The notes beneath the pieces were generated by a model. It did not search any database and was not told the DNA's origin. It saw only the letters and a list, made by a program, of their open reading frames with translations. A stretch of DNA of 64,000 bases from Hemerocallis citrina (lineage: Eukaryota; Streptophyta; Magnoliopsida; Asparagales; Asphodelaceae): the NCBI GenBank assembly GCA_017893485.1, contig CM030364.1, positions 251,198,731 through 251,262,730 on the forward strand, given 5' to 3'. Below, piece by piece: positions 42,301 through 54,013 of the stretch. The position numbers were made by a program, and so were the translations under genes. The number at the start of each line of letters is the position of its first letter. Positions within the stretch are counted from its first letter, which is position 1.

Positions 42301-45285
42301 TGGAGGTCCGAGCCTAGGCAAGACTGTGAGACAGCCAGTAGGTGGCTAGGAGTCAGTGCCGAGCGTCGAGTCTGAAGTGCCGAGCCGGGAGGGCTGAGCC
42401 TGGGCAAGACTGTGAGATAGCCAGTAGGTGGCTAGGAGTCAGCGCCGAGCGCCGAGCCCGGAGTGTCGAGCCTAGAGAGCCGAGCCTGGGTAAGACAGTG
42501 AGATAGCCAGTAGGTGGCTAGGAGTCAGTGCCAAGCACCGAGCTCGGTGTGCCGAGCTCGGAGCGCCGAGCCTGGGCAGGACTGTGAGATAGCTAGTAGG
42601 TGGCTAGGAGTCAGTGCCGAACGCCAAGCCTGGAGTACCGAGCCCGGAATGCTGAGCCTGGAGGGCCAAGCCAGGAGGGCCAAGCCAGGAGGGCCGAGCC
42701 AGGGCAAGACTGTGAGATAGCCTGTAGGTAGCTAGGAGTCAGTGCCGAGCTCCGAGCCCGGAGTGCCGAGCCAGGAGCGCCGAGCCTGGGCACGACTGTG
42801 AGATAGCCAGTAGGTGGCTAGGAGTCAGTGCCGAGCGCCGAGCCCTGAGTGCCGAGCCTGGACGAGACTGCGAGATAGCAGTAGGTGGCTAGGAGTCAGT
42901 ACCGAGCACCGAGCCCGGAGTGCCGAGCCTGGAGGGCCGAGCTAGGAGAGCAGAGCCTGGGCAACACTATGAGATATCCAGTAGGTGGCTAAGAGTCAGT
43001 GCCGAGCGCCGAGCCCAGATTGCCGAGCCAGGAGAGCTGAGTCTGGGCAAGACTGTGAGATAACCAGTGGGCGACTAGGAGTCAGTGCCGAGTGCCGAGC
43101 CCGGAGAGCCGAGCCTGGGAAAGACTGTGAGATAGCTAGTAGGTGGCTAGGAGTCAGTGCCGAGTGTCGAGCCCGGAGTGCCGAGCCTAGAGGGCCGAGC
43201 CAGGAGAGCGGAGCCTATGCAAGACTGTGAGATAGCCAGGTTGTGGCTAGGAGTCAGTGCCGAGGGCCGAGCCTGGGCATGACTGTGAGATAGCCAGTAG
43301 GTGGCTAGAAGTCAGTAGCGAGCACCGAGCTTAGAGTGCTGAGTCCGAAATGCCGAGCCAGGATGGCCAAGCCTAGGCAAGACTGTGAGATAGCCAGTTG
43401 GTGGCTAGGAGTCAGTGCCAAGCACCGAGCCCGGAGTGCCGAGCCTGGAGGGCCGAGCCTGGGCATGACTGTGAGATAGCCCGTAGGTGGCTAGGAGTCA
43501 GTGCCGAGCGCCGAGCCTGGAGTGCTGAGTCCGGAATGCCGAGCTTGGAGAGCCGAGCCCGAAATGCCGAGCCTGAAGGGCCGAGTCAGGAGAGCGAAGC
43601 CTGGGCAAGACTGTGAGATAGCCAGTTGGTGGCTAGGAGTCAGTGCCGAGCGTCGAGCCCGGAGTGTCGAGCTAGGAGAGCCGAGCCTGGGCAAGACTGT
43701 GAGATAGCCAGTAGGTGGCTAGAAGTCAGTGCGGAGTGTCGAGCATGGAGGGCCGAGCCAGGAGAGCGGAGCCTAGGCAAGACTGTGAGATAACCAGGTT
43801 CTGGCTAGGAGTCAGTGCCGAGCGTCGAGCCTGGGCATGACTGTGAGATAGCCAGTAGGTGGCTAGGAGTCAGTGCCGAGCGCCAAGCTTGGAGTGCTGA
43901 GTCCGGAATGCCGAGCCAGGAGGGCCGAGCCTAGGCAAGACTGTGAGATAGCCAGTTGGTGGCTAGGAGTTAGTGCCGAGCGCCGAGCCCGGAGTGCCGA
44001 GCCTGGAGGGCCGAGCCTGGGCATGACTATGAGATAGCCAGTAGGTGGCTAGGAGTCAGTGCCGAGCGCCAAGCCTAGAGTGCTGATTCCGGAATGCCGA
44101 GCCTGGAGGGTCGAGCCCGGAATGCTGAGCCTGAAGGGCCGAGTCAGGAGAGTGGAGCTTGGGCAAGATTGTGAGATAGCCAGTAGGTGGCTAGGAGTCA
44201 ATGCCGAGCACCGAGTCCGGAGTGCCAAGCCTGGAGAGCCGAGCTTGGGCATGACTGTGAGATAGCCAGTAGGTGGCTAGAAGTCAGTGCCAAGTGCCAA
44301 GCCTGGAGTGCTGAGTCTGGAATGCCATGCCTGGAGGGCCGAGCCAGGAGGGCCGAGCCTAGGCAAAACTGTGAGATAACCAGTAGGTGGCTAGGAGTTA
44401 GTGCCGAGCTCGGAGTGCTGAGCCCGGGGTGCCGAGCCTGGAGGGCCGAGCCAGGAGAGCGGAGCCTAGGCAAGACTATGAAATAGCCAGTAGGTGGCTA
44501 GGAGTCAGTGTCGAGCGCCGAGCCTGAAGTGCCGATCCTGGAGGGCCGAACCTGGGCATGACTGTGAGATAGCCAGTAGGTGGCTAGGAGTCAGTGCCCA
44601 GCGCCGAGCTCGGAGTGCCGAGCCAGGAGAGCCGAGCCTGGGCAAGACTGTGAGATAGCCAGTAGGTGGCTAGGAGTCAGTGCTGAGCGCAGAGCTCGGA
44701 GTGTCGAGCCCGGAGTGCCGAGCCAGGAGGGCCGAGCCTGGGCAAGACTGTAAGACAACCAGTAGGTGGCTAGGATTCAGTGCCGATCGTCGAGCCTGGA
44801 GTGCCGAGTCGGGAGGGCCGAGCTTGGGCAAAACTGTGAGATAGCCAGTAGGTGGCTAGGAGTCAGTACCGAGTGCCGAGCCCGGAGTGCCGAGCAAGGA
44901 AAGCCGAGCCTGGGCAAGACTGTGAGATTTCTAGTAGGTGGCTAGGAGTCAGTGCGGAGTGCCGAGCCTGGATTACCGAGCCCGGAGTGCCGAGCCTGGA
45001 GGGCCGAGCCGGGAGAATGGAGCCTAGGCAAGACTATGAGATAGCCAGGTTTCAGTGCCGAGCGCCGAGCCCAGAGTGCCATGCCAGGAGAGCCGAGCCT
45101 GGACAAGACTGTGAGATAGCCAGTAGGTGGCTAGGAGTTAGTACCGAGCGCCGAGCCCGGAGTGCCGAGCCTAGGCATGACTGTGAGATAGCCAGTTGGT
45201 GGCTAGGAGTCAGTGCCGAGCGCGGAGCCTGGAGTGCCGAGCCCGGAATGCCGAGCCTAGAAGGCCAAGCCCGGAATGCCTACTG
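42300..45285 (-). repeat. Variable-length (70-150 bp) array in element B (block 2)
   Basis: About thirty units marked by 'actgtgagatagccagtagg' followed by 'tggctaggagtcagtgccga'. Between successive marks lie one to eight copies of an 11-12-base sub-unit of the type 'gagcccggagtgcc'. So there is a repeat inside a repeat, with sub-unit number varying from unit to unit. The many overlapping open frames (60-170 codons) on both strands are by-products. Confidence 0.92.
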
Positions 45286-46880
45286 GAAAAGCAAGGGGCT
45301 CGCGGTGACATCCGAGCGTCGAGCCCCAAGTCGTTGGAGAGAAACTTTTTAGGGCTCAGGGTTACATCCAAGCGCCGAGCCCCAAGCTGTTTATGGAAAA
45401 CTTTTTGGGCTTGCAGTGACATCCGAGCGTCGAGCCTCAAGCCGTTTAGGAGAAATTTTTTTGGGCTCGCGGTGACATCCGAGCGCGAGCCCCAAGCTGT
45501 TAATGCGAAACTTTTTGGGCTCGCGGTGACATCTGAGCATCGAGGATCGGCAGACGAGCCCTCTCACTTGTTGGAAAAGCAACGGGATGTCGAGATCTGT
45601 GGAGTATGGACTCTCCTTGCCGAGCATCGAGGGTCGGTAGACGAGCCTCCTCACTTGTTAGAAAAGCAAGGGGACATCGAGGTCCTTTTTAGTAGGAGCC
45701 CGCCTTGCCAAGCGTCGAGGGTCGGAAGATGATCCCCCTTACTTGTTGCAAAAGCAAGGGATCTTCTTGCCGACCGGCGACCCCTTTACTTGTTGGAAAA
45801 GCAAGGGGTCTTCTTACCAAGTGTCGAGGGTCGGCAGGCGAGCCCCCTCACTTATTGGAAAAGCAAGGGATCTTCTTGTCGAGTGTCGATGGTCGGCAGC
45901 CGAGCCCCCTCACTTGTTGGAAAAGCAAGGGGTCTTTTTTGCCGACCATCGACCCCCTCACTTGTTGGAAAAGCAAGGGGCTGGCGGTGCCATCCGGGCT
46001 CCGAGCCTCCGTTCAATAGTGAAGGTTTTTGGGGCTAGCGGTACCATCCGAACTCCGAGCCTCCTGTTGAATAGAGGAGGATTTTTGGGCTCGAGCTCCG
46101 AGCCTCCTGTTGAATAGAGGAGGATTTTGGGGCTCGCGGTGCCATCTGAGCTCCGAGCCTCCTGTGCAATAGAGAAGGATTTTGGGGCTCGCGGTGTTAT
46201 CCGAGCGTCGACCCTCCTGATTGGTCGGAAAAGCCTGGGGGATTTTGGGGCTCGCAGAACTATCCGAGCTCCGAGCCTCCTGTTGAATAGAGGATGATTT
46301 TGGGGCTCGCGGTGTTATCCGATAGTCGACCCTCCTGACTTGTTGGAAAAGCCTGGGGTTTTTTAGCCACTCCTGGTGCCATCCAACTCCGAGCCTCCCG
46401 TTCAATTGAGGAGGATTTTGGGGCTCGCGGTACCATCCGAGCTCCGAGCCTCCTGTTGAATATAGGAGGATTTTGGGGCTCGAGCTTCGAGCCTCCTGTT
46501 GAATAGAGGAGGATTTTGGGGCTCGAGCTTCGAGCCTCCTGTTGAATAGAGGAGGATTTTGGGGCTCCCGGTGCTATCCGAGCTCCGAGCCTCCTGTGAA
46601 ATGGAGGAGGATTTTGGGGCTCGCGGTATTATCCGAGCGTCGACCCTCCTGGCTGGTTGGAAAAACCTGGGGTTTTTTAGCGGCTCCTTGTGCCATCCGA
46701 GCACCGAGCCTCAAGCTTGTCGGAGAAGCTTTTGTGGCTCGCAGTGACATCCAAGCGTCAAGCCCCCAAAACTTGTTGGAGCTTATGAGTGGTTTGTCAT
46801 CGGTGGGACGGTGTATTGGTAATGGCGGTCGAATGAAATCTAACGATTTCATTTCATTTAATGCTTAGGGTATAGAAGCC
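45286..46880 (-). repeat. ~60-90 bp array in element B (block 3)
   Basis: Two interleaved unit types: 'cacttgttggaaaagcaagg' with GCCGAC/GCCGAGC (45560-45975), and 'ctccgagcctcctgttgaat' with 'gaggattttggggctcg' and 'cggtgccatccgagc' (46000-46660). The first is a variant of block 1, so the blocks share ancestry. Confidence 0.88.
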
Positions 46881-46984
46881 TTTGTGGCTCGCGATGACAT
46901 CCAAACGTCGAGCCCCAAGTTTGCAGAAGAGGATTTTGGGGCTCGCGGTGCCATCCGAGCTCCGAGCCTCCTGTTGAATATAGG

Positions 46985-48600
46985 AGGAATTTGGAGCCCC
47001 CACACCATGGGGAAAGCCAGTGATGGGCGTGGCTGTAGGTCATCACCGAGCTTAACAGTCGAGTGGCTTTGAAGAAAGCCACGACCTTGCTCGGGGTCGA
47101 TGACGAGTTCCCACACTTGTTCTTAGGAATATGGCAAGGGTGTAGCTGGCGGTTGCCACCGAACGCATAGGTTGATGTTTTTGAAAAAGCCCAAACCATG
47201 ATAGGGGCAGATGCCGAGTCCCCACACCATGGGGAAAGCCGGCGATGAGCATGGCTATAGGTCGTCGCCGAGCTTAACGGTCAAGTGGCTTTGAAGAAAG
47301 CCACGGCCTATCTCGAGGTCGACAACGAGCCCCCACACTTATTCTCAGGAAGACAGTACGGGTGTAGCTGGCGGTTGCCGTCATGCGCATAGGTTGTTGG
47401 GCTTCAAGAAGTCCAAATCATGCTCGGGACAGATGCTGAGCCCCCACACCGGGGAGAAAGCCGGTAATGGGAGTAGCTGAAGGTCGTCACCGAGCATATC
47501 AGTCGAGTGTCTTTGAAGAAAGCCACGGCCTTGCTCGGGGTCGACGACGAGCCCCCACACTTGTTCTCAGGAAGACGGTACGGGTGTAACTGGCGGTTGC
47601 CATCGTGTGCATAGGTTGATGGGCTTGAAGAAGACCAAACCATGCTCGAGGCAGACACCGAGCCCCCACACCGAGGAGAAAGCCGGTAATAGGCATAGCT
47701 GAAGATCTTCGTCGAGCGTATCGATCGAGTGGCTTTGAAGAAAGCCACGGCCTTGCTTAGGGTCGACGACGAGCCCCCACACTTGTTATCAGGAAGACAG
47801 TATGGGTGTAGCTGGTGGTGGCCACCGTGTGCATAGGTTGATGGGCTTGAAGAAGCCCGAACCATGCTCGGGGCAGATGCCGAGCCCCCACACCGGGGAG
47901 AAAACCGGTAATAGGCATAGCTGAAGGTCGTCGTCGAGCGTATCGGTGTAGCTGAAGGTCGTCGTCGAGCGTTTCGGTCTAGTGGCTGTGAAGAAAGCCA
48001 CGGCCTTGCTCGGGGTCGATGATGAGCCCCCACACTTGTTCTCAGGAAGACAGTACGGGTGTAGCTGGCGGTTGCCACCGTGCGCATAGGTTGATGGGCT
48101 TGAAGAAGTCCAAACCATGCTCGGGGCAGATGCCGAGCCCCCACACCGGGGAGAAAGCTGGTAATGGGCGTAGCTGAAGGTCGTTGCCGAGCGTATCGGT
48201 CGAGTGGCTTTGAAGAAAGCCAAGGCCTTGCTCGGGGTCGACGACGAGCCCCCACACTTGTTCTCTAGAAGACGGTACGGGTGTAGCTGGCGGTTGCCGC
48301 CATGTGCATAGGTTGATGGGCTTAAAGAAGCCCGAACCATGCTCGGGGCAGATGCTAAGCCCCCACACCGGGGAGAAAGCCGGTAATGGACGTAACTGGA
48401 GAACATCACCGAGCGTTAAGGTTGCATGGCTTGAAAAAGCCAAGGCCTTGCTCGGGGTCGATGCCTAGCCCCCACACTTGTTCTCAGGTAGGCGGTACAG
48501 GTGCAGCCGGAGAACATCGCCGAGCATAAAGGTTGTGTGGCTTGAAAAAGCCGAGACCCTGCTCGAGGTCGATGCCGAACCCCCTAACCAAGAGTATATT
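46985..48600 (-). repeat. ~222-bp tandem array in element B (block 4)
   Basis: Seven units marked by 'ccccacaccggggagaaagc' near 46996, 47219, 47446, 47667, 47888, 48139 and 48361. The spacing is 221-227 with one 253 caused by a 31-base internal duplication at about 47933-47966. Each has two halves: 'tggctttgaagaaagccacg' and 'cacttgttctcaggaagac', followed by 'ggttgccaccgtgcgcatag'. Confidence 0.92.
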
Positions 48601-48639
48601 TTTGTGGCTCGCAGTGCCATCCGAGCGTCGAGCCCCTAA

Positions 48640-49564
48640 CTTGGAGCAAAAACGACCGATGGCCGCCAATCTTCCCGTGAGCCTCTGGACTTCTTTGATG
48701 TTTCTGGGAGGGGTCATGTCTATTATGGCCTGGATCTTCTCGGCTTTTCTACTGGTCACGAAGTGGGCGAGAAAGTTGCCCTCCAGCTGGTCGAAGGAGT
48801 AAATGGAGCCTGGGGCGAGCTTAGAGAACCATTCCCGATCCGGTCCCCGGAGGGTGGCGCGGAAGGCACGGCACAAGAGGGGATCCGATGCGCTGTGAAT
48901 TATCATGAGGGTCTTGAAGCCCTCCATTTGATCAGCAAGATCACCCTCACCGTCGTAAGTCTTGAATTGAGGTGGGCAAAAATTCCGGGGTATTTCTGCT
49001 TGCAAGATGATGGTGGAGAAAGGAGGTCGGACAGGTCTATATCCCTGGGCCGGCCTTGGACCACCGTCACTGAAGTGGTCGAGGCAGTCTTCCATTTCTT
49101 GAAGGCACTTCAAGATGTCATCGTCATACTCCGGCGGGATTGTTGGAGAGCGAGACACGCTGGCCTCGGCATCCGAACGGGTGTGAGAGCGGCGAACGTT
49201 TTCAACGACGGGGGTCCCCCGGATGGCCTCCATGATTTCTTTTCGGAAGTCTTGGAACTCCTGGTGAGTGACCGGGGCCCGCTCGGCCTGGTTTTGTTGA
49301 GCTGGCTGTCGCCAGCCCCGGTGCTTAAGACAGAGGTTTTGGACGGTTTGGGGCCGAGTTGGAAGCGGCCCCTCCCCTGCTCCGGCTTGGCTGTCGATTC
49401 AGGATTACCCCCCGTAGGTCGGGCTGGACCGGACGGGAGGCACCTGGTTGGTGTTCGCGACTGACCCCCGGATTGTTGGACGCATGGGCATCGGCGGCGA
49501 TGCCCTGGGGGGCCACGTCCTACCGACGCGCAGATGTAACAGCTCTCGTGGCTTTGGGCGCCAT
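48640..49564 (-). pseudogene. Element B gag joined to an RT fragment
   Basis: The minus-strand start at 49564 (MAPKAT) is followed by an early TAG and frameshift. A good frame from 49233 contains LQEMEDCLDHFSDGGP, the Gag core PPQFKTYDGEGDLADQMEGF, ATLRGPDREWFSKLAPGSI and FDQLEGNFLAHFVTSRK. It then passes without a break into AEKIQAIIDMTPPRNIKEVQ and RLTGRLAAIGRFCSKLG, which is the RT/RNase H connection segment of Tat pol (compare F 24420-24510). The join, near 48742, skips the rest of gag, protease and most of RT. After FCSKLG the frame runs into the arrays and stops at 48484. Confidence 0.88.
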
Positions 49565-49607
49565 GATGTTGATGGCTAAGCTCGGGTCGGCGTCTACAAT
49601 AGGAGCT

Positions 49608-49628
49608 TTCCCACAGACGACGCCAACC
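49608..49628 (-). promoter_or_regulatory. Primer-binding site of element B
   Basis: The minus strand directly inside the 5' LTR reads GGTTGGCGTCGTCTGTGGG, the same type as in A and F. Confidence 0.85.
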
Positions 49629-50174
49629 TGATGCGGTTTGTTTTTGGGAGGCGTGTGGATGCACCAGGTGTGAGTTCTTACTCGATTTGTATTGGTGGAG
49701 GAAGCTCCTTTGCGGCCGACCCTCAGCTGGGCGAACGGTACGGAAGTATGCGGGAGTGAGGTGGAGGCTGGATGCTCGGCTCGGATCCGACGTCTCGTGT
49801 ACCTGCAGACGGTTTAGGAACACCGGGGTTGGTCCCGGTGGCAGACCCTCCGATGATCTAGTCAGCTACTAAGAGAGAGTAACAGTAACTAGGGTTTTGA
49901 GTGGGAAAGATTGATTACCTTGGCAAAGGGTAGAGGGTCTGGTATTTATAGGAGAAGCCAACTGGGTCTGGACCCGTTTGCCCGTGGGCCTGGCGTGGCA
50001 GAAGCCCAAGCGATATAGGGCTGACGTGGCGGAGGCCCGGACGGTTTTTAGGCTGACGTGGCAGAGACCTGGGCAGTTTCAGCGCTGACGTGGCCGGCCC
50101 GAATGATCCGGCGGTGCACGCTTTATGAGGGGATCCTGTGGCCCAGAACGGGCCATGTCATCTGACCTATATCA
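49629..50174 (-). mobile_element. 5' LTR of element B
   Basis: Plus-strand text 'tgatgcggtttgtttttggg' to 'ctgacctatatca', then target duplication TAATA. Matches 40651-41232. The TATA complement 'ggtatttatagg' lies at about 49942. Confidence 0.92.
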
Positions 50175-50451
50175 TAATACAATATGAGAAGTAATCTAGC
50201 TAGAGACATCTTCTTCTTCTTTTTTTCAGAAATAAAATTATATAAAATATGAAGAACATAATTTTGGGGAAAATAATTCTTATTCTTCTTGTTGTACTTT
50301 ATTCTTTACTGTATACATCTATATATAAGGATTACATTCTTGGAGAAGAAGAAGAGCGATTGAGAGAAGATTAGGAAGATGAGAGATTTGGGGAATCTGT
50401 TTCGTATATTAGGAAACAGAATATACAATTACTATATTTCAACACTCCCCC

Positions 50452-51955
50452 TCAAGTTGGTGCATAGATATCGAGCATGCCCAACTTGTCAACAAATTTC
50501 AAGAAGAGCCGAGTCGAAACGGCCTTGGTTAGGATATCTGCGAGTTGATCTTCTGACTTCACTTTGGATATCTCAATAACTTTCTCATCTAATTTTTCTT
50601 TGATGAAGAATCTGTCCACCTCTACATGTTTCGTCCTATCATGCTGAACTGGATTAGCCGCAATATCACTTGCCGCTTGACTGTCACAATACACCTTCAT
50701 AGGTTCCTTTGGACCATAGCCTAAGTCCTGCAACAGGAGTTTTAGCCATAAAGCTTCTGTTATACTTAAAGCTACTCCGCGATACTCAGCCTCTGCACTA
50801 GAACGTGCAACAACATTTTGCTTCTTGCTCCTCCATGTAACTAAATTTCCTCCAACAAAGGTGAAATATCCTGAAGTAGAGCGCCTATCGATTGTAGATC
50901 CTGTCCAATCAGCATCAGTATATGCCTCAACCTTCAAGTGACCATGTTTCGCAAATAAGACTCCTTTTCCTGCGGCTGACTTAATGTATCTCATAATTCT
51001 CATTACCGTGTCTATATGTTGTTCCCGAGGTGCATGCATAAACTGACTTACCACACTTAAAGCATATGACAAATCTGGCCATGTATGTGCAAGATACATT
51101 AATCGTCCAACCAATCTCTGATATCTTTCCTTATCACAAGGCACTTGATCAGCTTCGTTGCATAGTTTCAGTCCTTCTTCCAATGGTGTACTAATCGGTT
51201 GATAAGCGGACATTCCAGTTTCCTTCAATAAATCCAGAGCATATTTTTTTTGAGAAAGAAATATCCCCTTTCTTGAGCGAGAAACTTCAATACCAAGGAA
51301 GTATCTCAAAGGTCCAAGATCTTTCATTTCGAACTCTTGTGACAAGTAGTTCTTTAATGCCTTCATCTCCTCGGGATCATCTCCAGTTACTATCATATCA
51401 TCAACATAAATAATAAGAGCAGTAATTTTACCTTCTTTCCTTTTTAGGAATAGAGTATGATCAGAATTACTCTGATCGTATCTGAATGTCCTCATTGATT
51501 TTGTAAATCTCCCAAACCAGGCTCTTGGTAACTGCTTCAGTCCATACAATGCTTTCTTCAGACGACATACTTTGTTGCTGTGTTGGACTGGTCTGTTCGG
51601 CCCTGGTGGAAGATCCATATAGACTTCTTCTGTCAATTCCCCATGCAAAAATGCATTCTTCACATCAAATTGCTCCAACGGCTATTCAAGATTTGCAGCA
51701 AGTGACAGTAGAACTCGAATAGTATTGAACTTTGCCACAGGTGCAAATATTTCATCATAATCAATTCCATAAGTTTAAGTGTACCCTTTGGCAACCAGCC
51801 TTGCCTTGTACCGCTCTATCGAACCATCCGATTTATATTTCACTGTATAAATCCATCTGCATCCTACTGGCTTCTTCCCTGCTGGCAGCTCGACTATCTC
51901 CCAAGTCTCATTCTTCTTCAAGGACTTCATATCCTCATCCATAGCTGCTTTCTAC
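50452..51955 (-). pseudogene. Element C reverse transcriptase and RNase H
   Basis: The minus-strand frame includes MKSLKKNETWEIVELPAGKK and VGCRWIYTVKYKSDGSIERY (about 51940-51800), the RT core FDVKNAFLHGELTEEVYMDL (about 51670), CRLKKALYGLKQLPRAWFGR and the catalytic YVDDMIVTG (about 51400), FLGIEVSRSRKGIFLSQKKY, then RNase H YTDADWTGSTIDRRSTSGYF (about 50920), SSAEAEYRGVALSITEALWL and CDSQAASDIAANPVQHDRTK. It ends LADILTKAVSTRLFLKF...APT at 50452. From 51678 on, the 408 codons are open. Upstream stops: TAG near 51951, TAA near 51776 and TAG near 51681, each restorable by one C-to-T or G-to-A reversal. Confidence 0.93.
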
Positions 51956-53135
51956 CTTGGATCGGCTAAGGCTTCCTGCACACTGTTAGGAATAGATACA
52001 GCAGATAATTGATTCACAAATGACTTATTTGATTCAGACAATTGGTGAGTGGATACGTAATGACTCATGGGATACTTGACTTTACTAGTGGGATTAGGCT
52101 CGTAAGTGGGTTTTGGGATACCTCTAGTAGTACGGTTTGGGAGTTCTCTTCTTGGAGCTTCGGACAGCGATGACGATTGGTTTTGGGGTTCTGCTGGGAG
52201 TAGAGATAGATCTGATGGTACTGGTGGTGGAGATGGTTCAGATGGTGCTGATGGTGGAGATGGTTCAGATGGTGCTGGTGGTGGAGATGGCTCATCTTCA
52301 TGGAGGTTCGGCACTGACTGCAGATCTTCGTGGAAATTTTCTTCCTCAACCAAGTCTTCATTCGAGTGATCGTCATTACTTACATCCTGATTTTATCCGC
52401 TTATATCTGATTCTTCAGTTTGAATAGTAACCACTTCATCATAGGCAAGAGTTTGAACTTCACCTCGGTACTCCCCCTGAAGTTCAATCTCAGAGAAAAA
52501 ATACATCTCATCTTCATGGAACAGAACATCCATAGTCACAAACATCTTTTGAGTTGGTGGGTGATAGCACCGATACCCTTTCTTATTATATGCATATCCC
52601 ACGAAATATATAGTGGACAGCTCGAGGAGTTAACTTATTGCGTTCATGTTGATGAAGATGAACAAATGCAACACATTCAAACACACGAGGTGGCAAGTTG
52701 ATGACTTTTGGTGCATTCACAGCTTCAGTTAATGCTTGAAATGGTGTGAGGAAGTTTAGGATATTAGAGGGAACTTGGTTGATTAAGTATATAGCAGAAG
52801 CAAGGGCTTCTCCCCAATAAATGAGTGGCATATTTCTATGAATGAGAGAAGCACGGAGCACTTCGAGCAAGTGTCTATTTTTTCTTTCTGCAACCCCATT
52901 CTGTTGAGGTGTATACAAGCATGTAGTCTGATGAACAATTCCGTGTTCCACCAAATATTGTTGCAGATTTGAACTCAGGTATTCTCCGCCATTATCACTC
53001 CTAAGAACTTGAATCTGTGATTTATACTGAATCATAACATGCTTGTGAAATTTTTGAAACAAACCACTAACTTCACTTTTCGACTTTATCAAACAAATCC
53101 AGGTCATACGGATATAGTCATCAATAAAGGTCACA
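51956..53135 (-). pseudogene. Element C integrase core and proline-rich linker
   Basis: FVTFIDDYIRMTWICLIKSK (first catalytic Asp region nearby), VLRSDNGGEYLSSN (second Asp, about 52975) and YTPQQNGVAERKNRHLLEV (catalytic Glu, about 52895) define the DDE core. A TGA precedes it (about 53136). A frameshift near 52600 separates it from the C-terminal GYAYNKKGYRCYHPPTQKMF. A TAA follows near 52395. The linker repeats APSEPSPP three times from a 24-27-base minisatellite (52195-52285), then continues to YPMSHYVSTHQLSESNK. Integrase would insert cDNA. Broken here. Confidence 0.9.
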
Positions 53136-53137
53136 AA

Positions 53138-54013
53138 TCATTTGGCTCCTCCAAATGTAGTGGTTTTGGATGGACCCCAAACATCAGAATGAATAATCGT
53201 AAAAGGTAGGGAGCTTTTACTTGGACTTGGAGGAAAAGAGACACGATGACCTTTTGCGAGTTCACACACATCACACCGAAAGGCAGATATAACCAACTTC
53301 AAAAATAAACTTGAAAATAATTTCTTCAAATAACCAAAAGAAGCATGCCCTAGACGTCGATGCCATAGCCAAATGTCTGATTTCTTCTTCTCATCTTCGG
53401 ATCCTTCCACACTTAGAGCTTGAGTCAACTTGCTCGAACATTCAGATTCTAAATCCAGGTAATAGAGCTTCCCGTGCCTAACCCCATAACCAATCGTCTT
53501 GCGAGTCCGAATATCCTTAAACACGCAATGGGAAGGCCAAAAGACTACAATACAATGTAAGGTAGTAGTTATTTGAGCAACAGATAATAGGTTGAAATTC
53601 AAGGATTGCACAACTAGGGCCGTATCTAAGGTTAGGTTGTTTGTGAGATGTATGGTACCCTAGCCAGTAATAGTGGCAGGATCACCATTGGCAGTGGACA
53701 CAGTCGATTTAGTGGATGGTTGAAAATTTTGAACTTGTCTAGAATCAAAAGTCATACGGTCGGTAGCACCCGAATCAATTATCCATGCACTATTCATAAC
53801 AAAAGCAGAAATATTAAATATCTTACCATCATTACCTGCAGCTGTGACTAATGTAGAGGCGGGTCCAATACTCTTCTCAGCTCTATCAGTTTGTCCCAGG
53901 GTAGCACCCGAAAAACAACGGATCTGATCGACACAACTTGGCCAAGAACAGCAACTAGCAACACAACGAACAACACCAACAGTAACCCAGCAAGCACCAA
54001 CACCAACAAACAC
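53138..54013 (-). pseudogene. Element C protease and gag-pre-integrase
   Basis: AWIIDSGATDRMTFDSRQV (about 53770) is the copia aspartic-protease active site (D-S-G-A; the usual D-H-M is D-R-M). A stop near 53662 divides it from LNFNLLSVAQITTTLHCIVV and DIWLWHRRLGHASFGYLKKL with CDVCELAKGHR (about 53280), the HHCC zinc-binding integrase N-terminus. Upstream of the protease the frame runs CSWPSCVDQIRCFSGATLG, with no capsid or CCHC knuckle visible. Confidence 0.88.

Larger units (their letters stand above)
40651..50174 (-). mobile_element. Element B: 9.5-kb pol-less Tat-like Ty3/gypsy element dominated by tandem arrays
   Basis: Minus-orientation element with LTRs at 40651-41232 (3') and 49629-50174 (5'), primer site next to the 5' LTR, and polypurine complement 'tgagccccccacttctgg' beside the 3' LTR (41233-41250). 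The target duplication TAATA is exact (40646-40650 and 50175-50179). The interior has gag fused to a scrap of RT and then about 7.3 kb of GCCGAGC-rich arrays. No protease, catalytic RT, RNase H or integrase remains. It is a non-autonomous derivative that would need a helper. Confidence 0.92.

Noticed and set aside
42300..46900. Many overlapping open frames of 60-178 codons on both strands
   Set aside because: All are translations of GCCGAGC repeats; frames change with unit length and no codon bias or domain is present.
52106..52427. Plus-strand Gly/Asp/Ser-rich frames
   Set aside because: Shadow of the antisense (APSEPSPP)n linker of element C.
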